A stretch of 64,000 nucleotides of DNA from contig NZ_JACSCH020000015.1 in the NCBI RefSeq assembly GCF_014451325.2, positions 62,001-126,000 of the forward strand, in the 5' to 3' direction. The position numbers were made by a program, and so were the translations under genes. Numbering within the stretch: position 1 is the first letter of the stretch; each line of letters opens with the position of its first letter. Below are positions 16,596 to 23,986 of the stretch, piece by piece. The notes beneath the pieces were generated by a model. It had not been told where the DNA came from, searched no databases, and saw only the letters and a list, made by a program, of their open reading frames with translations. This DNA comes from Streptomyces sp. CB02980. GTDB lineage: Bacteria; Actinomycetota; Actinomycetes; Streptomycetales; Streptomycetaceae.

Positions 16596-17264
16596 GTGCA
16601 GTTGTCGTACGCCATACCCGTACCCGTACCCGTACCCGGACACCCGGACCGGCCGTCGCCCTGGTGGGCCCGGCTGCTCGCCCGTATGCCCCGGACCCGG
16701 ACCCGGGCCGACGACGCCCCCGGGACCGTACGGGGACGGCATCTGCGTGCGGTGGACGCCCCGGAGGACCAGGGGCCGCCGCCCACCCTCACCGAGCTGT
16801 ACCGGGCCCGGCGGCTCGACATGGTGCGGCTCGCGCTGTTCCTCGTCGACGACCTGCACACCGCCGAGGACGTCGTCCAGGACGCGTTCGCCGCCGTGTG
16901 CCGGACGTACGGCACCTCCCTGCACGGGCTCCAGGACCCCGGCGCGTACCTGCACACGGCCGTGGTCAACGCCGCCCGTTCCGTCCTGCGCAGGCGCCGC
17001 ACCGCGCGCGCGTACACCCCGCCCCATCCGGTCTCCGAGCCGCCCGTCGACGAGGGGCTGCTGCTCGCCGAGGAGCACCGGCACGTGCTCGACGCGCTCG
17101 CGCAGCTGACCCGGCGCCAGCGCGAGGTCCTCGTCCTGCGCTACTGGTCGGAGCTGACCGAGGCGCAGATCGCGCAGACGCTCGGGCTCTCGCGCGGCAC
17201 GGTGAAGTCGACCGCGAGCCGCGCGCTCGACGCCCTGGAGAAGAAGCTGGAGGCGGGCCGATGA
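16596..17264 (+). CDS. Sigma-70 family RNA polymerase sigma factor (ECF/SigE-family type)
   Basis: 222-residue alternative sigma factor. Region 2 spans about residues 65-135 (LTELYRARRLDMVRLALFLVDDLHTAEDVVQDAFAAVCRTYG, given here only by its ends LTELYRARRLD and DAFAAVCRTYG). Region 4 spans ~155-215 with QLTRRQREVLVLRYWSELTE and the helix-turn-helix IAQTLGLSRGTVKSTASRAL. The GTG at 16596 has GAGGA 5-8 nt upstream. A PVPVPVP stretch from a 6-bp repeat lies near the N-terminus, so part of the leader may be dispensable. Its stop overlaps the ATG of a single-pass membrane protein, as in sigma/anti-sigma operons. Confidence 0.9.
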   Translation: MQLSYAIPVPVPVPGHPDRPSPWWARLLARMPRTRTRADDAPGTVRGRHLRAVDAPEDQGPPPTLTELYRARRLDMVRLALFLVDDLHTAEDVVQDAFAAVCRTYGTSLHGLQDPGAYLHTAVVNAARSVLRRRRTARAYTPPHPVSEPPVDEGLLLAEEHRHVLDALAQLTRRQREVLVLRYWSELTEAQIAQTLGLSRGTVKSTASRALDALEKKLEAGR

Positions 17265-17827
17265 GACCGCGTGCCGAGGACCCCCTCACCGTCACCGAGG
17301 AGCGGCTGCGCGCCGCGTTCGCCGCGCGCGCGGCCCTCGTCACGTACCGGGACCTGCGCCGTGACGAGCCCCCGGAGGGGCGGAGCTGGGGGCTGCGGCG
17401 GGTGCGCGGCGTGGCCTTCGCGTCGCTGGGGGCCGTCGCCGCCGCCGCGGGCGTGGCCGCCGCGTACCTGCTCTTCCTGGTGCCCGCCGGCACGGTCTCC
17501 CCCACTCCGGCGCCGCCCGCCCGGCCTCCGGGCGTCAGCAAGTCCCCGGTCACGCCCACCCCCTCTCCGGTCGCCCCGTCGGTGACCGGGCCGGGCGCGG
17601 CACCCGAGCCGGGGGCGGTGCGGCCTTCCGGGGGCGGCCCGAAGCCGGGGGCGGCGCCGAAGCCCGGGGCGGAGCCGGCGGCGGGGACGGTTCCGCCACA
17701 GCCCGGAGCGCATCCGAAGCAGGGGGACGAAGCGACACCCGACGCCGATCCGACACCCGGGGCCGATCCGACGCCCGACGCCGATCCGACGCCTCCGGCG
17801 GACCCGGGGCCCCTCGGCCGGCCGTAG
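17261..17827 (+). CDS. Single-pass membrane protein coupled to the sigma factor, putative anti-sigma-like
   Basis: 188 residues. A cytoplasmic N-terminus (~45 residues with LTVTEERLRAAFAARAALVTYRDLRRDEPP), one membrane helix (FASLGAVAAAAGVAAAYLLFLVP) and a long Pro/Gly-rich outer tail ending in TPDADPTPGADPT repeats. The ATG overlaps the sigma-factor TGA (ATGA). Topology and coupling fit a membrane-bound sigma regulator, but I see no zinc anti-sigma HxxxCxxC motif, so it may be a structural partner instead. It ends before a strong bidirectional terminator. Confidence 0.75.
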   Translation: MRPRAEDPLTVTEERLRAAFAARAALVTYRDLRRDEPPEGRSWGLRRVRGVAFASLGAVAAAAGVAAAYLLFLVPAGTVSPTPAPPARPPGVSKSPVTPTPSPVAPSVTGPGAAPEPGAVRPSGGGPKPGAAPKPGAEPAAGTVPPQPGAHPKQGDEATPDADPTPGADPTPDADPTPPADPGPLGRP

Positions 17828-17850
17828 CCGGCGCGTCGGGCCCGGCACGC

Positions 17851-17889
17851 GAGAAGGGCCGGAACCCCTGCGGGGGTCCGGCCCTTCTC
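17851..17889. terminator. Strong bidirectional hairpin terminator
   Basis: An 18-bp stem with a single mismatch (gagaagggccgga... / ...tccggcccttctc) and a 3-nt loop lies between the convergent sigma operon and the LppU-like gene. It can serve both strands. Confidence 0.88.
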
Positions 17890-17910
17890 GGACGTGCGGG
17901 TGCGCGCGAG

Positions 17911-18306
17911 CTACTTCGCGGCGACCTCTTCCAGGCACAGCACGAACTTGTCCGACTCCAGCTGCTGCGCGAGCGCCGACAGCTCCGCGCCGCACTTGTT
18001 CACGTCGAAGGTGTTGTCGATGACCTTGACGACCTTGAACAGGTCGGCCTTGCCCGAGGAGCAGTCCGTGGTGTCGACCTTGGGGTCGTTGTCCGGGCCC
18101 GTCACGGTGACGCACTCGCCGGCCTTGGCGTGCACGGGGGCGTCGCCGGTGAGGTACGGCAGGCCGAGCTTCACGCCGAGGGCGATGGCGATCGCGAGGA
18201 CGACACCGCCGACCTTCTTCAGGATGCGGCTGCCCTTCTTCGCGGGGGCGGGCTGCTCCGGAGCGGCGGGCTGCTCGGGGGTGAAGGGCGCGGGCGGCGT
18301 CGTCAT
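17911..18306 (-). CDS. Membrane-anchored LppU/SCO3897-like protein
   Basis: 131 residues. A Pro-rich N-terminus (PAPFTPEQPAAPEQPAPAKKG), one membrane helix (ILKKVGGVVLAIAIALGVKLGLPYL) and an exported domain of ~75 residues with four Cys: GECVTV, DTTDCSSG, NKCGAE and FVLCLEEV. The spacing resembles the LppU/SCO3897 family, probably held by two disulphides; function unknown. The ATG at 18306 has AAGGA upstream; a longer frame is less likely. It converges on the sigma operon, separated by the terminator. Confidence 0.72.
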   Translation of the reverse strand: MTTPPAPFTPEQPAAPEQPAPAKKGSRILKKVGGVVLAIAIALGVKLGLPYLTGDAPVHAKAGECVTVTGPDNDPKVDTTDCSSGKADLFKVVKVIDNTFDVNKCGAELSALAQQLESDKFVLCLEEVAAK

Positions 18307-18427
18307 GAGGGATTCCTTGGGGACGTGAACATGATCTGACGCGAACGCTACATGCGCCAAAAAGGGCAAAAAGGATCAAGGAGATCCATTGACCGATCAG
18401 TTGTCGAGTCGTGACTCTGGCGCTCCG

Positions 18428-20053
18428 TCAGGAGTGCGGCCCCAGCTGACGCTGGTGCTCCAGGACCCGCCGCAACTCCGCCGGAAGCGGGTGATACGGC
18501 CCGAACGCGCGCTCCGCGTCGAACAACAGCCGCTGGAGCAGGTCCTGTCCGGCCGCGTGCTCCCCCGTCGCCACGAGGAGCAGTGCGATCCGCTGCCGGA
18601 TGTCGAAGGCCCGGGCCGGATCGCCCTCGTAGTACGGCAGGACCGCACGGAACTCGGTGAGCGCGGCGGCCGTCTCCCCCAGCTGCTCCAGGCACAGGGC
18701 GGCGTCATATCGGAATTGAAGAGCCTGCGGATCCGCCGGCCCGGCCTCCGCGTCGCGGTCCGCCGCGAGCCGGCGCAACTCGGGCAGCGCACGCCGGTAC
18801 TGGCCGTCGTCCATCAGCGTGGACGCGTACTGCTTCCGCAGGATGCGGACGACCGGCGACCGCTCGCCGTGCTCGGCCGCGGCGGCGGGCAGGATCCCGC
18901 CGAGCATGTCGACGGCCTGGGTGAGCGCCCCTTCCCCCAGCAGTCGCTTGACCTCGTCGACGGCGGCGGCGACGTCGGGGCGGGCGGGAGCGGTCGGGGG
19001 CACGAGGGCGGTCGGGACCGGTGGCGGATACGAGGCCCTCGGGTCACTCCTGGGAGCGGTCACGGGAGCGGTCACGGGCAGGGGCGACGGCGCCTGCGCC
19101 GGAACCGCCGGTGCGAGTGGCGCCACCGGTGCGGCGGACGCCGGGCGGTCCGGCCAGGGCGCGTGCGGGCGGAGGAACGGCCGGGTCGGGTCCATCGGCC
19201 CGGCCGGGGCTCCGCGCGCGGGGAGCAGGGGCAGCAGGTGCTCGTACACCTCGTGCGCACCGGACGGCCGCTCCCGCGGGTCCTTGGCGAGCAGCCGGAG
19301 GACGAGCGCTTCGAGGGGCTCGGGGACCTCGGGCCGCAGCTGACGGAGCGGCACGGGAGGCTCGTACAGATGGCGGTGGAGGACACCGAGCGCGGTGGAA
19401 CCGGCGAAGGGCACGTTCCCGCTGAGGAGTTCATGCAGCAGCGCGCCGAGTGCGTACAGGTCGGTGGAGGGTCCGACGGCGCCGCCCATGGCCTGCTCGG
19501 GCGCCATGTAGGCGGGGCTGCCGATGGGCGAACCGGTGTGGGTGAGGCGGGTGGTGTCGCTGTCCAGGACGGAGGCGACACCGAGGTCGAGGACGATGAC
19601 GGACCCGTCGGGACGGACCATCACGTTCCGCGGCTTGAGGTCGCGGTGCACGATCGGCACGGCGTGGACGGCTGCGAGCACGGCGCACAGCTGCGCGGCG
19701 ACGCTGACCGCCCACTCCCAGGGGTACGGGTCGTGCTCGGCGAGATGGTCGGCGAGGTCGGCGCCCTCCACGTACTGCATGACGAGGTACAGGTCCTCGC
19801 CCTCGCTGCCCGCGTCGTGGACGGTGACGAGGCCGGGGTGGTCGACGTGCGCGGTCACCCGGCACTCACGCACGAAGCGGCGGCGCAGCTCGTCGGCGGC
19901 GGTGGCCGGGCCCGTCATGGTGGCCGGCCGGAGCAGCTTCACCGCGACCCGGCGGTCGAGCCTGCGGTCGTACGCCGTCCAGACCTGGCCCATGCCGCCC
20001 TGCCCGATGACGGTGGCGAGCTCGTAACGCCCGCCGATCACCCGCCCGTTCAT
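18428..20053 (-). CDS. Soluble Ser/Thr protein kinase with C-terminal TPR-like region
   Basis: 541-residue Hanks-type kinase. The Gly loop is IGQGGMGQVW, the ATP Lys is K39 (VAVKLL) and the catalytic loop is H136-R-D138-LKPRN. The metal-binding motif reads DLG instead of DFG, and the APE motif is MAPEQA. Residues ~270-365 are a Pro-rich linker. The last ~170 residues are helical repeats (GEGALTQAVDMLGGIL, RILRKQYASTLMDDGQYRRAL, LQFRYDAALCLEQLGETAAAL) of TPR type. There is no membrane helix, unusual for actinobacterial kinases; the partner membrane protein upstream may tether it. Its ATG overlaps the TGA of that gene (ATGA). Confidence 0.93.
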   Translation of the reverse strand: MNGRVIGGRYELATVIGQGGMGQVWTAYDRRLDRRVAVKLLRPATMTGPATAADELRRRFVRECRVTAHVDHPGLVTVHDAGSEGEDLYLVMQYVEGADLADHLAEHDPYPWEWAVSVAAQLCAVLAAVHAVPIVHRDLKPRNVMVRPDGSVIVLDLGVASVLDSDTTRLTHTGSPIGSPAYMAPEQAMGGAVGPSTDLYALGALLHELLSGNVPFAGSTALGVLHRHLYEPPVPLRQLRPEVPEPLEALVLRLLAKDPRERPSGAHEVYEHLLPLLPARGAPAGPMDPTRPFLRPHAPWPDRPASAAPVAPLAPAVPAQAPSPLPVTAPVTAPRSDPRASYPPPVPTALVPPTAPARPDVAAAVDEVKRLLGEGALTQAVDMLGGILPAAAAEHGERSPVVRILRKQYASTLMDDGQYRRALPELRRLAADRDAEAGPADPQALQFRYDAALCLEQLGETAAALTEFRAVLPYYEGDPARAFDIRQRIALLLVATGEHAAGQDLLQRLLFDAERAFGPYHPLPAELRRVLEHQRQLGPHS

Positions 20054-20739
20054 GCCCGACCGTCGTCTTCCCCGGTCTGCCGGAGCAGGTCACTGAGCTC
20101 GTCGAGCTCGGCGCGGACCTGCTCGATGCGGGGGGCGTGGCCGGGAAGCGGCGGCGGGGCCTGGCCCGGGGGCGGGGTGGGGACGTACGGACTCGGGGCC
20201 GAGCCCTGGATCGGGCCCGGCGCAGGGGCCTGGCCCGGGGCCTGGCCCGGGCTCGGGGCCGTGACGGCGGCGGGCGGGTAGCCGTACCCCGGCGTGGCGT
20301 ATCCGGGAGTGGCGTACCCGTGCGGCGGCGTGCCGTACGGGTACGCCTGCTGCGGCTGCGGGGACGGGACCATGATCACGACCGGCGCCGGCTGGTGGTG
20401 GCGGATGTCGACCACCAGGAAGTAGCAGGTCACGATCGCCATCTGCACGAGCAGCACGATCATGCCGGCGGTGTTCATCCAGGTGTCGGCGAACCGCTGC
20501 TCCAGCGGCACCACGCAGCCGATGTTCAGCACCAACTGGGCCCAGAAGAGCGCCCAGTCACGCCCGGTGCGCCGCATGATCGCGATCCGGAGCATGGCGA
20601 CCCACGCGAGGAAGCCGAGCGACAGGACCACCAGGACCGTGATGAGGACCCGGACGGTGATCGTGGCCGCCGACGGGCCGGCCGCACGCGGCGGTGCGGG
20701 TGCGGGTGTGGCCGCGGGTGTGGGCACCTGACCGTACAT
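20050..20739 (-). CDS. Small membrane protein coupled to the Ser/Thr kinase
   Basis: 229 residues. Two or three hydrophobic helices lie in the first ~110 residues (VRVLITVLVVLSLGFLAWVAML; WALFWAQLVLNIGCVVPL; NTAGMIVLLVQMAIVTCYFLVV). A Pro/Gly/Tyr-rich cytoplasmic tail follows (GYATPGYATPGYGY) and then a short helix (RIEQVRAELDELSDLLRQ). It ends in an ATGA overlap with the kinase gene, so both are made together. A role as membrane anchor, sensor or substrate of the kinase is inference. Confidence 0.82.
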   Translation of the reverse strand: MYGQVPTPAATPAPAPPRAAGPSAATITVRVLITVLVVLSLGFLAWVAMLRIAIMRRTGRDWALFWAQLVLNIGCVVPLEQRFADTWMNTAGMIVLLVQMAIVTCYFLVVDIRHHQPAPVVIMVPSPQPQQAYPYGTPPHGYATPGYATPGYGYPPAAVTAPSPGQAPGQAPAPGPIQGSAPSPYVPTPPPGQAPPPLPGHAPRIEQVRAELDELSDLLRQTGEDDGRA

Positions 20740-20816
20740 ACGACGCTCCCCCAGGACGGACGATCAGGCCTCTGCGGTTGACCGGACCAAGTCGGACCAA
20801 GAGAGTATGACGGCCT

Positions 20817-22874
20817 TCACGCGGGCTCCACACTTCCGTCCGCGAGACCGTCGTACAGCCCCTGAACCAGCTGCTCGCCGAGGCGGGCGGCGAGCCGCAG
20901 GGCCTCCTCGAACTCGGCGAGCGACTTGAAGTGGGCGCCGTGGCGGCGCTGGTCGGCCAGCGGCAGCCGGGGCAGCTGGAGACGGCGCACGTCGAGCCGG
21001 GTCGCAGTCGAGGCGAAGCTGCTGGCCTGCCGGTTGTTGGCGGTGCCGCGCAGGAATCCGGCGAGGAACCAGGGGTCGAGGGCGGCCGATTCGGGCCGCA
21101 GGAGCTGGAGGTTGCGGCCGAGGGCCGCGCCCGCGGTGGCGGCGTCCACGACCCGGGCGACGGCGCCGCCGCCGAGGACGGGGACGACGACATCGCCCTC
21201 GGCGACGAGGACGGGCTCCTCGCGTTCCTCGCCCGGACCGCCGCCGGCGGGGAGGGTGCCGGACGGCGCGCCGCCGGACAGGACGTCGTGCTCGGTGAGG
21301 ACGGGTACGCCGCCGCCGGCGGGGGCCGTGCCCGAGCCGCCCGTACGGAGCTGGAGGGCGCCGGTGCGGGCGAGTTCGCCGACGGTGGTGAGGGGGCGCG
21401 GCGCGGGGCGCGCGGGGACGGGGGTGGGGGTGAGGCCCTGGGTGCGGCGCAGGGTCTCGTCCAGGCGGTCGCGGACGGCGGCGAGTTCGGGGGCGGTGCC
21501 GCCGGCGGCGGGGGCGGTGAGATAGCGGGCGGGGGCGAGGTCGACCTCGTCGTCGAGGAGTTCGATGACGGGAACGGCGCGGGCGACGGACTCCTCGCCG
21601 CCGCGGCCGGCCCAGGCGTCGAGCACCGCGTTCCGCAGGGTGGTCCAGGGGAGTCTGTCGCGGCCTGCGTCCGGGACGAGCCCGGCGGTGTCCACGAACA
21701 GGGTCTCCGCCGGGGGGCGTTGGTCGGCTCCGGGGCGGACGAGGACCCAGAGGTGGAGCGGGATGCCGTACGGGGGCGCGGCGCCGGCCGGGAGGGCGAC
21801 GACGGCCCGGAGCGCGCCGCGGCGCAGCAGGTCGGCGCGGATGCGGCGGCCGGATCGGCGGGAGGCGACGGCGGGCGGCATGAGGAGGACGGCGGCGCCG
21901 CCGTCGCGGAGCCGGGCGAGGGCGTGCTGCACCCAGGCCAGCTCGGACTCGGTGCGGGCCGGGAAGCCGTACTCCCAGCGGGGGTCGTAGGCGAGTTCGT
22001 CGTGGCCCCAGGTCCGCTCGTTGAACGGGGGGTGGCACAGGACCGCGTCGACGTTCAGGGTCGGGAAGGCGTCGGCGCGGAGGGTGTCGCCGGTGGCGGC
22101 GCGGATGTCGGCGTCGCCGTGGAGGGCGAGCCGGAGGGCCGAGAGGGCGGCCAGGTCGGGGTCGGCGTCCTGGGCGTAGAGCGCGGTGGGGTGCGGGACG
22201 GCGCGCAGCAGGCCGCCGGTGCCGGAGGCCGGGTCGAGGACGGTGGCCACGGGGCGGCCCTCGGGGGCCGCGGCGGCGGCGAGGGCCGCCATGAGCTCGG
22301 CGAGCGGGGGCGGGGTGAGCGTGTACTGGCGGGGGTTGGCGTCGAGGTGGCGGCCGAGCAGGAACTCGAAGGCCTGGCGGGCGCCGCCCAGCTCGACGGC
22401 CAGCTCGACGGCGGCGCGGAGGAGGGGCACGGCGGGGAGCGTGTCGGCCGGGGTGGGGGTGTGAACAGACCTGGGCAGACCGAAGCGGGCGGTGAGGACC
22501 TCTTCGAAGACGCCGGGCAGGAGTTCACCGAGGCGGTCGTCGGGGAGCGCGGCCAGCTCGGTCCAGGCGCCCGGGCGGGCGCGGAGGAGGAGCAGGACGC
22601 AGCCGGTGTGCACGAGGCCGGCGACGGTGCCGGAGGGGTGGCCGGCGAGCTGCTGCCAGACGCGCTCACGGAGCGGCACTTCGGCGAGTTTTCCCTGGTC
22701 ACGGAGCCACTGCTCGATGTCGGCGAGGGAGAAGGAGGGGCTGGTCTCGGTGCCGCCGACGGGCTTGGGGAAGTCGGCGTGTCGCCGGCGCCAGTTGCTG
22801 ACGGCGGCCCTGCCGACCCCGGCGAGCCGGGCGATACCGGCGGCGGTGACCTCTGCCGTGCTCTCTTCGGGCAC
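20817..22874 (-). CDS. N-6 DNA methylase-like protein with HTH and specificity-like region
   Basis: 685 residues. The N-terminus is an HTH (VTAAGIARLAGVGRAAVSNWRR). The HsdM-like helical and methyltransferase core follows, with SAM motif I LDPASGTGG (Asp214). Motif IV reads C-H281-P-P-F-N where the family expects NPPF; Asn is catalytic in N6-adenine methylases. The C-terminal ~200 residues (VGELARTGALQLRTG, GFLRGTANNRQASSFASTATRLDVRRLQ) look like an HsdS target-recognition half. No restriction subunit is nearby. The GTG at 22874 has GGGGAGA upstream; a start 60 bp further up lacks one. It sits 77 bp upstream of the kinase pair on the same strand. It may be DNA-binding but catalytically weak or dead. 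Confidence 0.88.
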   Translation of the reverse strand: MPEESTAEVTAAGIARLAGVGRAAVSNWRRRHADFPKPVGGTETSPSFSLADIEQWLRDQGKLAEVPLRERVWQQLAGHPSGTVAGLVHTGCVLLLLRARPGAWTELAALPDDRLGELLPGVFEEVLTARFGLPRSVHTPTPADTLPAVPLLRAAVELAVELGGARQAFEFLLGRHLDANPRQYTLTPPPLAELMAALAAAAAPEGRPVATVLDPASGTGGLLRAVPHPTALYAQDADPDLAALSALRLALHGDADIRAATGDTLRADAFPTLNVDAVLCHPPFNERTWGHDELAYDPRWEYGFPARTESELAWVQHALARLRDGGAAVLLMPPAVASRRSGRRIRADLLRRGALRAVVALPAGAAPPYGIPLHLWVLVRPGADQRPPAETLFVDTAGLVPDAGRDRLPWTTLRNAVLDAWAGRGGEESVARAVPVIELLDDEVDLAPARYLTAPAAGGTAPELAAVRDRLDETLRRTQGLTPTPVPARPAPRPLTTVGELARTGALQLRTGGSGTAPAGGGVPVLTEHDVLSGGAPSGTLPAGGGPGEEREEPVLVAEGDVVVPVLGGGAVARVVDAATAGAALGRNLQLLRPESAALDPWFLAGFLRGTANNRQASSFASTATRLDVRRLQLPRLPLADQRRHGAHFKSLAEFEEALRLAARLGEQLVQGLYDGLADGSVEPA

Positions 22875-22894
22875 CTGTCCGTCTCCCCTCGTAC

Positions 22895-22908
22895 GTGTGT
22901 GAACACAC
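22895..22908. promoter_or_regulatory. Inverted repeat upstream of the methylase-like gene
   Basis: GTGTGTGAACACAC: 6-bp arms around GA, 21 bp upstream of the methylase start. Possible operator; the same GTGAAC core recurs at 22957-22962. Confidence 0.4.
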
Positions 22909-22956
22909 CGAGCATAGCGCTCGAACCGATTCACGGCGTGAGCGAACTCGAAACCC

Positions 22957-22980
22957 GTGAACGGTGTTGACTCGGTTCAC
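22957..22980. promoter_or_regulatory. GTGAAC-12-GTTCAC inverted repeat
   Basis: A perfect 6-bp inverted repeat spans the candidate -35 element of the rightward gene, so a bound protein would control that promoter. Confidence 0.4.
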
Positions 22981-22995
22981 AGCTTCTGCTGTGAT
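22967..22995 (+). promoter_or_regulatory. Candidate housekeeping promoter for the duplicated-domain protein
   Basis: TTGACT at 22967-22972, 17-nt spacer, TGTGAT at 22990-22995; about 60 nt before the ATG at 23060. Confidence 0.5.
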
Positions 22996-23059
22996 TACTC
23001 CATCGGAACACGGAGTCCCGAAAGCGGAGTCCTCACAGCGCCCGGAAGGTGCCACAGCC

Positions 23060-23764
23060 ATGTCTCAGCAGCAGCAGCGCAACTGGTTCGCCCGCCACAA
23101 GGTCCTCACCGCGGCCGGCGCGGTCGTCGCGGTCATCGCGATCGGCGCAGCGATGGGCGGGGGCGGCGACACCGAGTCCCCCAAGGCGGACGCGAAGCAG
23201 GAGCAGCCCGCGAAGCAGGGCGGCGACAAGAAGGCCCCGCAGTCCGGGGCCCCGGAGAAGAAGGCCGTCACGATCGACGGAGACGGGGACTTCGAGGTCG
23301 GCGGCGACGTGAAGCCCGGCCTCTACCGCTCCACGGGCAACAAGGACGCCGGCTGCTACTGGGAGCGCGCGAAGAACGCCTCGGCCGACACGGACTCGAT
23401 CCTCGCCAACGACAACGTGACGGGCACGTCGTACGTCGAGATCAAGGCCTCGGACAAGCTCTTCAAGTCCTCGGGCTGCGGCACCTGGGAGGCCGTCGAC
23501 CTGAAGGCGAAGGGCACGCCCGGGACGACCCTCAAGGGCGACGGCGGCATGTTCAAGGTGGGCGTCGACATCGCCCCGGGCACGTACAAGTCGACGGGCA
23601 ACAAGGACGCGGAGTGCTACTGGGAGCGCTCGAAGGACGCGAGCCACGACACGGACTCGATCCTGGCGAACGACAACGTGACGGGCACGGCCATCGTCAA
23701 GGTCAGCGCCTCCGACGCATACTTCAAGTCCTCGGGCTGCGGCGACTGGGCCAAGACGGGCTGA
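23060..23764 (+). CDS. Membrane-anchored protein with two tandem ~65-residue domains, function unknown
   Basis: 234 residues. A basic N-terminus, one membrane segment (VLTAAGAVVAVIAIGAAMG) and a Lys/Gln-rich spacer are followed by two copies of one domain. Copy 1 runs from FEVGGDVKPGLYRSTGNKDA to LFKSSGCGTWE and copy 2 from FKVGVDIAPGTYKSTGNKDA to YFKSSGCGDWA. Each copy has an aromatic-rich CYWER and the shared DTDSILANDNVTGT, and two Cys likely to form a disulphide. Similar domains occur, unnamed, in many actinobacterial exported proteins; binding rather than catalysis seems likely. The ATG at 23060 has GGAAGG upstream. It is divergent from the methylase-like gene. Confidence 0.83.
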   Translation: MSQQQQRNWFARHKVLTAAGAVVAVIAIGAAMGGGGDTESPKADAKQEQPAKQGGDKKAPQSGAPEKKAVTIDGDGDFEVGGDVKPGLYRSTGNKDAGCYWERAKNASADTDSILANDNVTGTSYVEIKASDKLFKSSGCGTWEAVDLKAKGTPGTTLKGDGGMFKVGVDIAPGTYKSTGNKDAECYWERSKDASHDTDSILANDNVTGTAIVKVSASDAYFKSSGCGDWAKTG

Positions 23765-23819
23765 CGGGCCGACGGGCCGACGGGCCGCGAGAACGCGGGA
23801 GGACAGCGGGAGGACGGAC

Positions 23820-23985
23820 ATGGCGCCGCCCCCCCCTGGAGGAGGCCGTCACCCGCCTGGGCGACAAGACCTCGGCGAAGCGCCGGTCCGCCGCGAAACG
23901 TCTGGGAACCCCGGCCGACGGGGCCGCGGGCCCGGCGCTGCTCACCGTACAAGGAGCCCCTCGGAGGCGGCAGGACGCGACCTAG
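23820..23985 (+). pseudogene. Decayed fragment of a HEAT-repeat protein
   Basis: The frame through this stretch reads LEEAVTRLGDKTSAKRRSAAKR and PADGAAGPALLT, which resembles the N-terminus of actinobacterial HEAT-repeat proteins. The ATG at 23820 is in a different frame, separated by a run of eight C; one C fewer would join them. After ALLT the similarity stops and a stop codon follows. The usual continuation of a few hundred residues is missing. I read it as a truncated, frameshifted remnant rather than a gene. Confidence 0.5.
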
Positions 23986-23986
23986 G

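Noticed and set aside
17261..17827. Calling the sigma-coupled membrane protein a zinc anti-sigma factor
   Set aside because: No HxxxCxxC motif is visible; only topology and gene overlap support the idea.
20817..22874. Complete type I restriction-modification system
   Set aside because: No HsdR-like helicase/nuclease is present, and methylase motif IV is altered.
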